Origin: Rhizophagus clarus
Taxonomy: Eukaryota > Glomeromycota > Glomeromycetes > Glomerales > Glomeraceae
Assembly (NCBI GenBank): GCA_015698045.1
Contig: BLAL01000016.1
Coordinates: 558,001 to 622,000 of the forward strand
Direction: 5' to 3'
DNA: 64,000 nt
The notes under the pieces were generated by a model. That model was not told where the DNA came from. It ran no database searches and was given only the letters and a program-made list of their open reading frames with translations. Positions 1-11,130 of the stretch are shown here, piece by piece; within the stretch, counting starts at the first letter, position 1; each line of letters starts with the position of its first letter. Position numbers and translations under genes: made by a program.

Positions 1-297
1 AAAAGTTTCAATTCACAAGTTAACAACTTTAACTTTAGTAAATCTCGTTATTCGCCTTCCAAGATCCTTGAAATGCTGAATATTAGTTTGCAAGTGTACA
101 AACATTTGTTACATAATGTCTATCTAATATTTTTTTGCCTGTGCTTCCCGTCTTCTATATATATATATATATATTCATTTTTTTCATTTTTTTTTTTTTT
201 TTGAAGCAGAACATATATTCTGGTCGTGGACAGATTTTGTGAATAAGTTTTCTGCGACAATCTCGGCAACGATTTTTTCCGAAGTACTGCGTCATAT
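1..297. other. AT-rich leading sequence, no gene seen
   Basis: No reading frame with exon-like composition was found on either strand. The stretch holds a short TA microsatellite near 155-175 and a T-run near 180-203. Confidence 0.5.
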
Positions 298-469
298 TAG
301 GCCTGTTCATGTTGAGGTTGAGGTTGGTTAAGGTTTAGCTTGACTGGCCTGATCTGCTTGTATTTGTTACATCACCCGACCTCTTAGCCCAATATATATT
401 TTTCTCACCAATAGGACTGCTATTTTGCATATGACAAAATTTACGACCGACCGGACATAAACAGGCCTA
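298..469. mobile_element. Short TIR element (MITE), 172 bp
   Basis: The ends are inverted repeats: the left end reads TAGGCCTGTTCATGT and the complement of the right end reads TAGGCCTGTTTATGT. The interior has no reading frame. No matching target-site duplication was seen, so the superfamily is open. The TAGG terminus resembles hAT ends, but that is only inference. Confidence 0.55.
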
Positions 470-798
470 TTATCGCCCCCGGATAATTATAATAGAGTTC
501 ACATCCGCAGTATTAATTAAAATTAAGCGTCTTCACAAATTGCATGATTAGGATCAGATTAGGATTAAGATTAGGATTAGCTTGAGATTAAGATTAACGT
601 TCAATCTTACTTCACAAAATTAATCATGATTGAATTTATTAAAGTATTAAATCGGCCAGAATTTAGTTATCCATTATAAATTCGACTGAAATTAAAATAT
701 TACATTAGAAAAATTCATGATAATTAATTTTTCATTCCTAATATTACTCAGTGAGCAAGATTGAAATTACATATGAAATTTTAGCTTGAGATTAGCCT

Positions 799-1379
799 AA
801 AGGTGGTCATCAGTCCTAGAAGACCATGGTCTTACGGTCCTACAACTTAAAAAGATGGACCGGTCCATCTTGGTGTAGGACTGCGGTCTTTCAGTCTTAT
901 ATCACATACAATAAGACTGTTGGTCTTTTTAAGGACCGCAGTCTTTTTAGGACTGATTGGTCTTTTCCTTTTTTACAAATAAAAAACTTTTTCTTTTTTT
1001 CCTTTATTTTTTAAAAAAAATAAATGCAAATAAAAATTACCAAATTTCAAGATGCATAAATATATATAACTTAAAATATTTTAAATTAATGAATTTTTTC
1101 AAAAAATATAGGTGTATAAGTGAAAAAAATTGATTATTATTATTTTATTTATTTGTGATTTCAAAATCAGTCAGTCTTTATATTTTTTTATAAAGATCTT
1201 TATTAAATTAATAGCTATATTTAACATATAAATTGTTTATTATATGAAGACCGATATGAGGATCGGTCAGTCCTTTTACTGCACCACAAGAAAATGAAAG
1301 ACCATGGTCTAGTCCTACAAGTCCTAGGACTGGCCGGTCTAGGGCTGAGTAGGACTGGTAGGACTGATGACCATCCTTA
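799..1379. mobile_element. Non-autonomous TIR element, about 580 bp
   Basis: The left end (AGGTGGTCATCAGTCCTA) is matched in inverted orientation by the right end (complement AGGATGGTCATCAGTCCTA). Both subterminal regions repeat GGACTG/CAGTCC and AGACCATGGTCT motifs in mixed orientations, as DNA transposons often do. No coding potential is credible; a short ORF at 826-1014 lies across the left arm. Flanks at 531-600 and 1381-1420 are themselves weakly inverted (CTTCACAAA against its complement), so this copy may sit inside an older, larger element. Exact ends are uncertain by a few bases. Confidence 0.6.
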
Positions 1380-1380
1380 G

Positions 1381-2749
1381 ATTAACCTTAATCTCAATTG
1401 CATTTTTTGTGAAACCAGATTTTCCTGGGTTATGCCAAAATGTAAATCATTTTTGAAGGCATTTAACATTAAAAAAAATTTTAATATTTAAAACAATTAT
1501 TATATTATTCTATTTATTAATATGAAAAAAATTTTTTATATTTTATATTTTTTGATATTTTAGTACTTTATTTTTTTTTTGAAATAATTATTATTATACA
1601 TGTTATCAAAATTAATTATTATATATAAAACTTATATATTCTACAGCTTAAGCATCCTACTAATTACATCAAATCTCAAATAAAGTAGCCAAATTTCTCT
1701 TAACTGATTATTATGTGATCTTTGGCATAAATTATAAAAATTACATAATTTTAGCCAGTATTAAAATATAATAAATTTACTGTACTATATGCACAATTAT
1801 TTTATTAAGAAAATTATTTAAACCTAAGTATGAAACAATGCATTTCGTATTACCTTATGTCTTTTATAATATTTAACTGTATATTCAGCTTGTTTTACAT
1901 CTAACCCTTTCTGATATGCATCCATATATCTATAGGACTTTCTTGCAAATACTTTAATATAAGATAATAGAACTTGATCTAAAACAATTGGCACAACTCA
2001 TTGTAAACCAATCCAAATATAGTTATAATTTTACAAGAATATTTTTTGGATGTATCCCAATACATTTTAATAAAATACAATTCAGAATGAAATTTTGGAT
2101 AAAAAATTACTTTATAACCTCATCCTTCAATAACTTCTTGAATTACTATTTCTTTTTGAATGAGAAAATCAGGTTGATTTTCAAGAATATATTACATGCA
2201 GCATTAAATACTTTAAGATTCGTTATTATAATAATATTCTATCAAGTCTAGTCTTATTAATTAATGTTCTTCTAAAACTTGTTTCATATCCTTTAATTTT
2301 TCTCAGAGTACTGAATTTCAATAATCATCAGAAAAATTAGGACCTGAACAATATATAAATATATTAGATTTGAGTTTGCTTAATGATCATATAAAAAAAA
2401 ACCCTATATAAGACTTTTATTTGCTTATTTTAATATAAAATTTTTAGTCAGTTAGATATTTTAATGTGTAGTTGAACTTATATTTGCGTAGCAGAACCCC
2501 TTATTTGTATAACAAAGATTTTCATATATATATATATAGAAAGAGAGAAAATTTTAATTTCACACATATATCAAAAAAATTTTTTTACAAAAAATTTTTT
2601 TAAACTGATACTTCTTTTCTATTATTTTACATATTTTAATTTATAAACACAATATTGTATTTAATATTTATAAAAAAAATCATGTTTTTATAATAATATT
2701 CTCATATTCTTATTTTTTGTTTGCTAATTTTACTCATATATAAAATGAA
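1381..2749. other. AT-rich intergenic DNA, no gene seen
   Basis: Homopolymer runs and TA-rich sequence only. The short ORF at 1988-2251 has a low-complexity F/I/N/K composition and no recognisable domain, so it is not called. Confidence 0.5.
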
Positions 2750-3390
2750 TTTTGGACAAATGAAATTACCTTTTTATGTTTAAGTAAATTGTTCAGCAGT
2801 TGTAAAAAGTATTTGTATTTCAATTTTTATGATTCTAAGTATAATATTTGTGAAGATAATTATATTTTTTAAACAGTACTAACTCCAAAAAATTTTTTTT
2901 TTTTCTTTTAAATTCAGGATGTAATAATATCACTTTGGTCAAATGAAATTACTTTTTTATATTTAAAAAGTTGTTCAGTGATATCGAATCTACCTGTGTT
3001 TAAATTTTTATAATGATTGGACTAATATTTGTGAAGTATTGACTATTTTTGTATTATCAATTTTTTTGCGAAAACCTATTTTGCAACTTCAGAATGTGAT
3101 TTCACCACTTTGATCAAATGAAATCACTTTTTTCGCTTAAGTAAAGTTGTTTAGCGAGATCAAATCTACCTATAGTAAAATTTTAGAATGATTAGATTAA
3201 TATTCGTGGAATGCGATTAACTTTTGTACTTTCAATTATTTATCGTTTAAGTAATTTTAATTTTAAAGTGTAATTTTTTTTATTTTAAATTAACTTGTTA
3301 ACTTTAAGAAGTTGTTCATAAGGGTTGGCAATAATTTATATTTTAATTTTTATAAATCTAAATATAATAATATTTATAAAAAATTCTAAA
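2750..3390 (+). repeat. Diverged tandem satellite, about 175-bp unit, four copies
   Basis: The motif CAAATGAAATTACTTTTTTA followed by a GTTGTTCAG-type block and later ATATTTGTGAAG recurs with starts near 2758, 2938, 3112 and (weaker) 3283. Spacing is about 188, 174 and 171 bases. The copies are strongly diverged, mostly at A/T positions. No gene lies within. Confidence 0.55.
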
Positions 3391-3949
3391 TTTTAAAACT
3401 ATTTTTAAAATAGCAATAGTATATTAATATTATATTAATATTAAAAATTCTGAAGTTGCATATCATTTTATATTATTAATTTATTAATATTTAGTGAATT
3501 AATTTACAATTTTTTTTCACAATGATATAAAAAATTAATTTACTATTACTATATATATATTTATTATAATTAAATTATCTTTTTATACTTAAATAAAGTT
3601 ATATACAGTAGACAGCATAAATTAAGCACCATTTTTAAAGTTAATTTATGATATAAATTATAAATACCAGCATAATAAATTTATATTTATTTTAAAGATA
3701 AGACTTAAAACAACATTTTAAAAGCATTTTTTTATTTAATTAATAATATACAGTTTTATAAAAATCACTTGGTTTATAAAAAAGTGAATTTTCAACTTTT
3801 TAACTAAGACAGATACAATAAAATAAATACCAGAATCTGATTCTTTGAGTCATAAATAGGTTAAGTTCCAAAAATCTTAAAGATTGAATCATTAGTTATT
3901 AAGAAAATAAACTTTAAAAATCATGTAGATTATTAAAAAATCAAAAATT
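3391..3949. other. AT-rich DNA, no gene seen
   Basis: Nothing beyond A/T-rich sequence was recognised up to the left TA of the next element. Confidence 0.45.
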
Positions 3950-3951
3950 TA

Positions 3952-4869
3952 CTGTATATCACGGGCCACAGTACCCCCCTATGTATAGTACCACTCTCAA
4001 GAAATTTGCGAGAATTTTAAAGTACCTGGATACTTTACATAGAGAATTCCAATTTAAAGCTTAAAATTTTGTAAAATACCCGGGATATAATACTAGATCA
4101 ATATATAATGTATATTCCAGATATATAAAAACGCCGGAACAATTAGTTTCAGCATTTTTTTTTACTTTACATATAAAAAATGCTAAAACAGTCAGTTTTG
4201 TGTTTTTATATATATAAAAATGCTGGAACAGTCAGTTTTGGCATTTTTTTGCGTTTTTATATATATAAAAATACTGGAACAGTCAGTTTTAGCATTTTTT
4301 TTGTATTTTTATATATAAAAAAATGCTGGAACAATCAGTTTTGGCATTTTTTTTTTACTTTACATATAAAAAATGCTGAAACAATCAGTTTTGATATTTT
4401 TTTTTATTTTATATATAAAAAACGCTGGAACAGTCAATTTCAGCATTTTTTTTACTTTACATATAAAAAATGCCAGAACAGTCAGTTTCAGTGTTTTTTT
4501 TTATTTTACATATAAAAGACGTCAAAACAGTCAGTTTCAGCATTTTTTTATTTTACATATAAAAGACGTCGGAACAGTCAGTTTCAGCATTTTTTTTTGC
4601 ATTTTTATATATATAAAAATGCCAGAATAATCAGTTTCAGCATTTTTTTTTACTTTACATATAAAAACACCAGAACAGTCAGTTTCAGCATTTTTTTGTG
4701 TTTCACCAATCTAATTAAACCTGGGTATTATACATAGCATGTATGCCAGGTATTTTAAAAATCCTGTACCCCCTATGTATAGTATCCACCCGTGTATAGT
4801 ACCCCAGATACAGGCCAAAACCCCCAAAATTTGCAAGATACTCAGGATATTGTGGCCCGTAATATACGG
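3952..4869. mobile_element. pogo-end non-autonomous element with TA TSD
   Basis: The left end reads CTGTATATCACGGGCCACA and the complement of the right end reads CCGTATATTACGGGCCACA. Both ends are flanked by TA (3950-3951 and 4870-4871), the target duplication of Tc1/mariner/pogo elements. The terminal C(C/T)GTATAT matches the ends of the pogo-type transposon at 47488-49507, so this is probably a non-autonomous relative mobilised by that family. The interior is a minisatellite rather than a gene. ORFs at 4180-4630 are readings of that minisatellite. Confidence 0.7.
4130..4690. repeat. Hairpin-forming minisatellite inside the pogo-end element
   Basis: About eleven units of roughly 42-56 bases repeat a GTCAGTTTCAGCA block, a T-run, a TTTACATATAAAA spacer and an AAATGCTGGAAC block. 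The TTTCAGCATTTTTT part is the reverse complement of the AAAAATGCTGAAA part, so each unit can fold into a stem-loop. Unit-to-unit differences are largely C/T and G/A transitions. Confidence 0.65.
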
Positions 4870-4871
4870 TA

Positions 4872-6037
4872 TATTATGAGCAACAGTTCATATAAAGCCA
4901 TAATAATTATTCAAAGCCATACTGATTGTATTATGAGCAATGGTTCATACATTGTCTTAAAAAGATTGTGTTATAAGCAATGGTCGTATTGATGACTGAT
5001 AAATTGAATCATTTTATTTTATGTATTGTTATCAATGAATTTGATTTAACCATGTTAATACTGACAAAAATATAGTCATTAATAATTTCATAATTGTAAT
5101 TTTTATAATAATTTTTTTTTTTATGATGCCAAAACTTGGGTCATCGTATAATGTGAAATGCAAAAGTTATCTAACAAAATATTTAAAGGTATAAACGCCT
5201 TCTCACCAATTGTTCACAAGACTTTCCTTCAATTAGAATCCAAGAATAAAATTATATCAGTTATTAGACCTGTGACATCAAAGCCTAAGGTTACCAAAGC
5301 AGACCAGTATCAAGCATGGGTTTAATTCCATTTGTTAATGAGTTATGCCAAGAACAGCTACTATCTCACCTACATACCATAAATCTCCTGTTAAAAAAGT
5401 TTTTGGAAAAGTACTTTATCAGACCATTAGGGCAGAAAATGAGTTGAATACTATAAATGGTATTTCACGATCAATAAAAAATAAAAAATAAATTAATTGA
5501 CAAATAACGTATCAGTCATATCACATTTAAGTATAAAGTATAAATACACACTATCTCTTCATTTCTTTACGCACTTTTTTTTTAATTTTTAAAAAAATGA
5601 AACAAATGCCTTCTGAAGTTAATACTAAAGTATAAGAGCAAAAATATAAAAATATTTTTAATAATCTATAATCAAAAATTCTTACTTTGTTACTTTAGTA
5701 TTTTAATATTATAGCTCAAGTTCATATATAAACCTACGAGTAAATATAACTTACAAGATACAATAGGATTGAAAAATGAAAAATAACGCTGACTTGCTTA
5801 TTTGGTAACTATTTATTAATTTTTAATAAGAAAAATAAAAATTGTTTTTTTAATAATTAATTTTGTAATAGAAGATAATGCAAAAATGTTTTTATAAAAA
5901 ATACATAGATTTTAACGTTAATTATAGGAGTTAAAAATATATGATAACTGCACAAATTATTCATTCTGTAAATATTAAATTTTAATTCTCATCATTTCTT
6001 TTTTTTTTAAAGTATACTAAAAATTATTATATTATAG
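4872..6037 (+). other. Decayed gene remnant and AT-rich DNA
   Basis: Around 5190-5335 a + strand frame reads a normal-looking peptide (segments FSPIVHKTFLQLESKNK and TSKPKVTKADQYQAWV) that then hits a stop. It looks like one exon of a degraded gene, perhaps the same one whose 3' end follows at 6038-6501. I do not recognise the family. The remainder is A/T-rich without signals. Confidence 0.35.
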
Positions 6038-6501
6038 TTTAAAAAAAGGACTCCCGACTTCCCTGTAACTGCAGGTGACTGGGCTGTAAAGGAAATGCTT
6101 GTTAGCACAACTCAAAATAAGTGTAAGTTATAATAACTTTATTTATAACTAATGGGTTTATAGTAGAGATTAATTATTTCATTTTATTTTATAATAGGTT
6201 ATTATTTAAAAAAAAGAAAAATGAATTAAAAAATAATTTAAGAGTTTCACCACAAAATTCTCCAGCATTACAGGACCGTTCTTCACCACCCCCTCAAGCA
6301 CAACAAGGTCCTCCTTCTCCAGTTGAGCCTCCTTCTCCAGTTGAGTCTCCTCTTCCAGTTGAGCCTCTAAAACCACATACTGATGAAGAACAAATTCTAA
6401 TTAATCCTCCAAAAAGGATCCAGAAATAACATGAAAATAACAAAAAGAATTAGAATAATGTTCCTAAAAAAAGAGGAAGAAAAGCAAAATCAAATAAATA
6501 A
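6038..6501 (+). pseudogene. 3' end of a degraded gene: Pro-rich repeats and basic tail
   Basis: Two exon-like blocks can be read. Block 1 (about 6038-6120) follows an ATTATAG acceptor and contains TPDFPVTAGDWAVKEML, ending at a GTGTAAG donor. Block 2 (from about 6198, after ATAATAG) reads a lysine-rich start, then SPPPQAQQGPPSPVEPP with three PSPVEP-like repeats, then an acidic/hydrophobic stretch and a basic KKRGRKAKSNK tail ending in TAA at 6499-6501. The tail resembles an AT-hook. Two in-frame stops before the tail (TAA near 6427, TAG near 6448) would each be a Gln codon changed by one C-to-T, so I call it a pseudogene. Function unknown. Confidence 0.5.
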
Positions 6502-6646
6502 ACTTAATCTCGATGACAATTTCTTCGTTCTTGTAGTATAAAATGAATCATACATAGTTTTGACTTAATTAGTTTAATAAAGTTATGTATTAGAGATATA
6601 AACTATTGATTAATTCATCTTAAGATTAAATGAAAACTATTGTTCG

Positions 6647-8615
6647 TAGGGCTCTGATCAGTTCAGTTCAGTTTAGTTTTTGCAAAAACTGATATCAAAC
6701 TGAATTGATTGGTATCAGTATTGATGATTATTGAAACCAATCGATAATTACTGAAAACTGAACTGATTTATCAATATTAAAAACTATTTTTAGTAAAAAA
6801 AATATCACGAAACTATTTTGGTATTTTTTTATCAAATCAAATCATCTATAAAAATATTTCGCAACATTTTTTATTTAAAGTGTCAAAAATAAAGTTGCAA
6901 AACATTTTTTTTATTAAATTAACTAATAAAAATGTTTCGCTACATTTTTTTATTAAATTAACTAATAAAAAATGTTTCGCTACATTTTTTTATTAAATTA
7001 ACTAATAAAAAATGTTTCGCTACATTTTTTAATTATAGAGACAAAAAAAATGTAGCAAAACAGTTTTTTTATTAAATTAACTGATAAAAAACATTTCACA
7101 ACATTTTTTAACTAAAGCAACAAAAAAAAATGTAGCAAAACATTTTTTTTATTAAACTAACTGTTAAAAAATATTTCAAAACATTTTTTTATTAAAATTA
7201 GCTCATAAAAATGTTTTGCAACATTTTTATTATAAAGATAAAAAAAATATTGCGAAATATTTTTTTTATTAAATTAACTGATAAAAAATATTTTGCAACA
7301 TTTTTTAACTAAAGTAACAAAAAAAATGTTGCGAAACATTTTTTTATTAAACTAACTGTTAAAAAACGTTTCGCAATGTTTTTTAATTAAAGCAACAAAA
7401 AAAAACGTTGCGAAATATTTTTTTATTAAAATTAACTCATAAAAACATTTCACAACATTTTTATTATAGAGACAAAAAAATGTAGCAAAACATTTTTTTT
7501 ATTAAATTAACTGATAAAAAACATTTTATAACGTTTTTTAACTAAAGCAACAAAAAAAATGTAGCAAAACGTTTTTTTTATTAAACTAACTATTAAAAAA
7601 CGTTTCACAATATTTTTTAATTAAAGCAACAAAAAAAATGTTGCAAAACATTTTTTTTATTAAATTAACTCATAAAAATGTTTTACAACGTTTTTATTAT
7701 AGAGACAAAAAAAAATGTAGCGAAACATTTTTTTTTATTAAATTAACTGATAAAAAATGTTTCGCAACATTTTTTAATTAAAGCAACAAAAAAAACATAG
7801 TAAAACGTTTTCTTTTATCAAACTAACTATTAAAAAATGTTTTACAACATTTTTTAACTAAAGCAACAAAAAAAAATATTGCGAATATTAAAATTAACTC
7901 AAATGTTTTGCAACGTATTTTTTTTATTAAATTGATTGATAAAAAACATTTCACAACGTTTTTTTATTAAAGCAACAAAAAAAACATTGCAAAATGTTTT
8001 TTTTATTAAAATTAGCTAATAAAAACATTGCGCAACATTTTTATTAAAGTGACAAAAAAACGTTGCGAAACATTTTTTTATTAAAATTAACTCATAAAAA
8101 TGTTTTGTAACGTTTTTATTAAAGTGACAAAAAAATGTTGTGAAATGTTTTTTTATTAAAATTAACTAACAAAACTTTTCGCAACAGTTTTGTAATTATG
8201 TTGACAAAAAACTGTTGCAAACAATTTTTTTTTATCCAATTAACATTTTACAACATTGTTTGTTAAAATGACAAGAAAAAAGTTACGAATAGTTATTTTT
8301 TTATTAAATTAATGAATAAAAATGTTTTGCAATGTTTCTTAATTAAAGTGACAAAATACCGCTGCAAAATGGTTTGTTTTATCAAAATAACCAATAAAAA
8401 ACATTTCACAACATTTTATTATTATATTATTTAGTTAAATCAATTCGGTAATTTAGTTCAGTAAATCGCAAAACTGGTACTAAAACTGCAGTTACCAAAA
8501 CTGATCGGTAAATTTACTGAAAGTTTCAGTTTGGTAAACTGTAAAAACTGAAATTGCTCTGATATTGAAACTGATTGGTACGGTTTGGTAATTACTAAAA
8601 CTGATCAGAGCCCTA
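6647..8615. mobile_element. hAT-like TIR element, partly CpG-decayed copy
   Basis: The ends are TAGGGCTCTGATCAG and its inverted counterpart CTGATCAGAGCCCTA. The subterminal parts carry long GGTTCGGT-like inverted repeats (about 6650-6780 and 8430-8600). The interior (about 6800-8420) is a tandem of alternating inverted units built on AAAAATGTTTCGCAACATTTTT. There is no coding capacity. It belongs to the family of the copies at 25239, 43901 and 51112. Only the 25239 copy shows an 8-bp target duplication, as expected for hAT. Here the left flank ATTGTTCG and right flank ATCATCTA do not match. Many CG sites are now TG or CA. Confidence 0.75.
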
Positions 8616-8650
8616 ATCATCTACTATATAAAGTTTATATAGTAGATGAT
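8616..8650. repeat. Perfect 35-bp palindrome abutting the hAT-like element
   Basis: The 17-base arm ATCATCTACTATATAAA is followed by a single G and by its exact reverse complement. It begins at the base after the element's right end. Confidence 0.85.
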
Positions 8651-9509
8651 CTTAATGCTATATAAAATAAAATACTAGTTCTTGGCTAAAATAAAAATTG
8701 TAAAACAAGTTAGTAATGCAAAAGACTAGAGAAAAACAGATTTACTAAAGCATTTTCTTACCTATTATGATAATACTATAGATATATTCATATTTCTTAA
8801 ATACTTTATCAATCTTATACTTTTTTTAAGTATATTTAAATTTATAAATATTTATAGATGATGATTAGTAATTAGTATATTTTAATAGTTAAATAAAAAC
8901 TAAATATAAAAAATGTTATTATTTATTTTGCTGTAACTTTAACATTATATTAGATTTTGTATTACACTTTTTCTCAACTGATTTTACTTTTCTATACATA
9001 TTATTTCTTTGAATAAATCATTTATTTTTTTTATCAATACAACTAGTACTTTCTTATTTATCTTAGACAAAATTATCAATTCTTCAAGAAAGCTGATAAT
9101 AATATAAAAAATTATTACAATATACTCGTAATGCATAGTCTTATTACTATTTATAACTGGTTCTATATTTTCTATTTTATAAAAAATGTCATTAATGCAA
9201 AGCTTAAACTCCTTAGAACTTTCATTGATTGGATAAAGATCTTAAATATAGAATATGTAAGTTAGTATTTGTAATAAAAAAAAATTGGCGAGAATATAAT
9301 TTATCTGGTATAAACTGAATGATATTCATTATATTATTATTATTAATATTATATATTTCTAACACCTCATATTTAGGATAAATTATATTTGATGACTTAA
9401 TAAGACATAATTATAAATAATAAAATCTCATGATTAAATTAGTAATTTTGACTAGAATTATATATTATAATAATTTTGATTAAATATTCATATTACAATA
9501 ATTTAGTCA
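8651..9509. other. AT-rich DNA, no gene seen
   Basis: No exon-like frame, TIR pair or tandem repeat was recognised here. Confidence 0.45.
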
Positions 9510-9842
9510 ATATTATTTCAATTATCATAGATTTATAATCATTAGTTTCTCTTAATAAGATGATTTCAATAAGCTTAAAATCATTAAAATCTGATCATTA
9601 GAATCCATAATAATTAAAATACAGTCAAAATATTTAATACTTATTTAATATTATATGAATATTACATATTGTTTAAATATTGTATAACTTTTAAAGCAAT
9701 AAAAAATACTAATCTGTTCTTTAAAATTAAATTGTTCAATCAATATTAATCCAATCATTATAAAATTATTATCATTAGTTTTCTCTCAATGAGATGATTC
9801 TAATGAGTCTAAGATCATTAAAATCTGATCATTAGAACCTGT
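9510..9842 (+). repeat. Direct repeats of a roughly 110-bp sequence
   Basis: A block with ATCATTAGTTT, CTCAATGAGATGATT and CATTAAAATCTGATCATTAGA occurs at about 9530-9605 and 9727-9842. A third copy lies at about 13480-13590, on the other side of the LINE insertion at 10068-13458. Without the insertion the three would be close neighbours, so a local tandem repeat predates the LINE. Confidence 0.6.
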
Positions 9843-9892
9843 TATAATTAAAATAAAGTTAAAATATTAGATGTTATATAAATTTTACATAT

Positions 9893-10047
9893 GGGGTCTT
9901 TGCAATAAAAAGGTATGAAACTCAAAAAAAATTTTAAATTTATTTTATATGCTAATTATGTTTTTTATACTAAAATAAGTGTAAATTTAATATTAATTAA
10001 ATTTTTATTTTTTTTTGAGTTTCGTACCTTTTTATTGCAAAGACCCC
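9893..10047. mobile_element. 155-bp MITE with ATAT target duplication
   Basis: Near-perfect terminal inverted repeats of about 35 bp start GGGGTCTTTGCAATA and continue into a GGTA(T/C)GAAACTC block. The element is flanked by ATAT on both sides (9889-9892 and 10048-10051). A sister copy at 17250-17408 is flanked by ATCT. The 4-bp duplication is supported by both copies. The superfamily is not clear. Confidence 0.8.
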
Positions 10048-11130
10048 ATATATAGAATGCCAATTTGGGGAATCGACTATATTTCTCATTTGCAGATTGC
10101 TTGACCATTTTTCCAGTAGAAGGTCGCTAAAGAAAAGCATGAGTTTTTAGTTTCTTAAGCTCTTTTCAAGTAACGTTTTCTTTCTTATGAGATCTAACCA
10201 TGTCTATTAAAACTTGTTCAATTCAAAAATATCAAGTTTTGGCAGAACTACTGGTTTAGTATGAACTTCACCAAGAAAATAGTTTATGACTGCAAACTCT
10301 GGGTTTCCTTTGTATTTTTGAAGACTTTTGTAAGGTTGGCATTTAGGCTACCTGATCTTAAATACCCTAGAAGAGGAGTTTCTCGTCAGTACTGTTTATT
10401 TTGGAAGTGTTGAAATAGACAAACTGAAGTTATTAGTTGAAGTTTTTGTTTCAGTTATGATCAGAAGTGGTGCTTACTTTTTCTTGCTTAGGGGTCATTT
10501 AAGAGAATATAGAAGTGGTGGCTATGGTGTTTTACCTTTTTTTCCAGTTTTCCTTTTGGGTTTCTAGGAGTATTAATGACTTTCCTTTAGTTTTTATTTC
10601 TTACTTGTCAATATTTTAGCCTTTAGTTTCTTTTTTTATTTTAGTTTTGAGGAGTTGGGAATATTGAAATATTGATTAGTATTTTGGTTGTTTGATATAA
10701 TTTTCTTTTTTAAGGTTTTATTTGTTGATTCATATAAGGGGGGAATGTGGTTGGATGATTTATTTTAAATTTTGCTAACATGTATTAATTCCTAGTTAAA
10801 CTGGTCAAATACGTGAAAGATGTGATACTAATTACTTTTAATTTTATTCTTGGTGTATTTGCATTAGTTAAAGGTTGAATATTAGTTGATTTTGGCTCCT
10901 TCTGGGTTCAGTCTCAGTATCATGTCTGCGCGCCACTTGGGTAGAATGGTGATTGCTTAATGTCATACCTTATGGAGATCATAGGAGAGAGTGGGATTTC
11001 TTATATGTGTATTGCTCCTACATTGGCATATGGTAATACCAGCCATTTGGAGAAAGTTATGGGCCACATTTGATCTTGTTGGACTTGATTGGATAGACTT
11101 GTGTTAGAGATTAGCTTCAGTAAAATTTGT

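Noticed and set aside
541..600. TTAGGATTAAGATTAGG-like repeats resembling telomere sequence
   Set aside because: Irregular units, short extent, internal position and no array of TTAGGG. It is better explained as part of an old inverted-repeat flank.
4180..4630. Overlapping ORFs of 111 and 85 codons
   Set aside because: They are readings of the hairpin minisatellite; both frames repeat the same K/N/F-rich peptide and no start context or domain is present.
6800..8420. Regular short repeats that could suggest a CRISPR array
   Set aside because: Units alternate in orientation, spacers are not unique, and the genome is eukaryotic.
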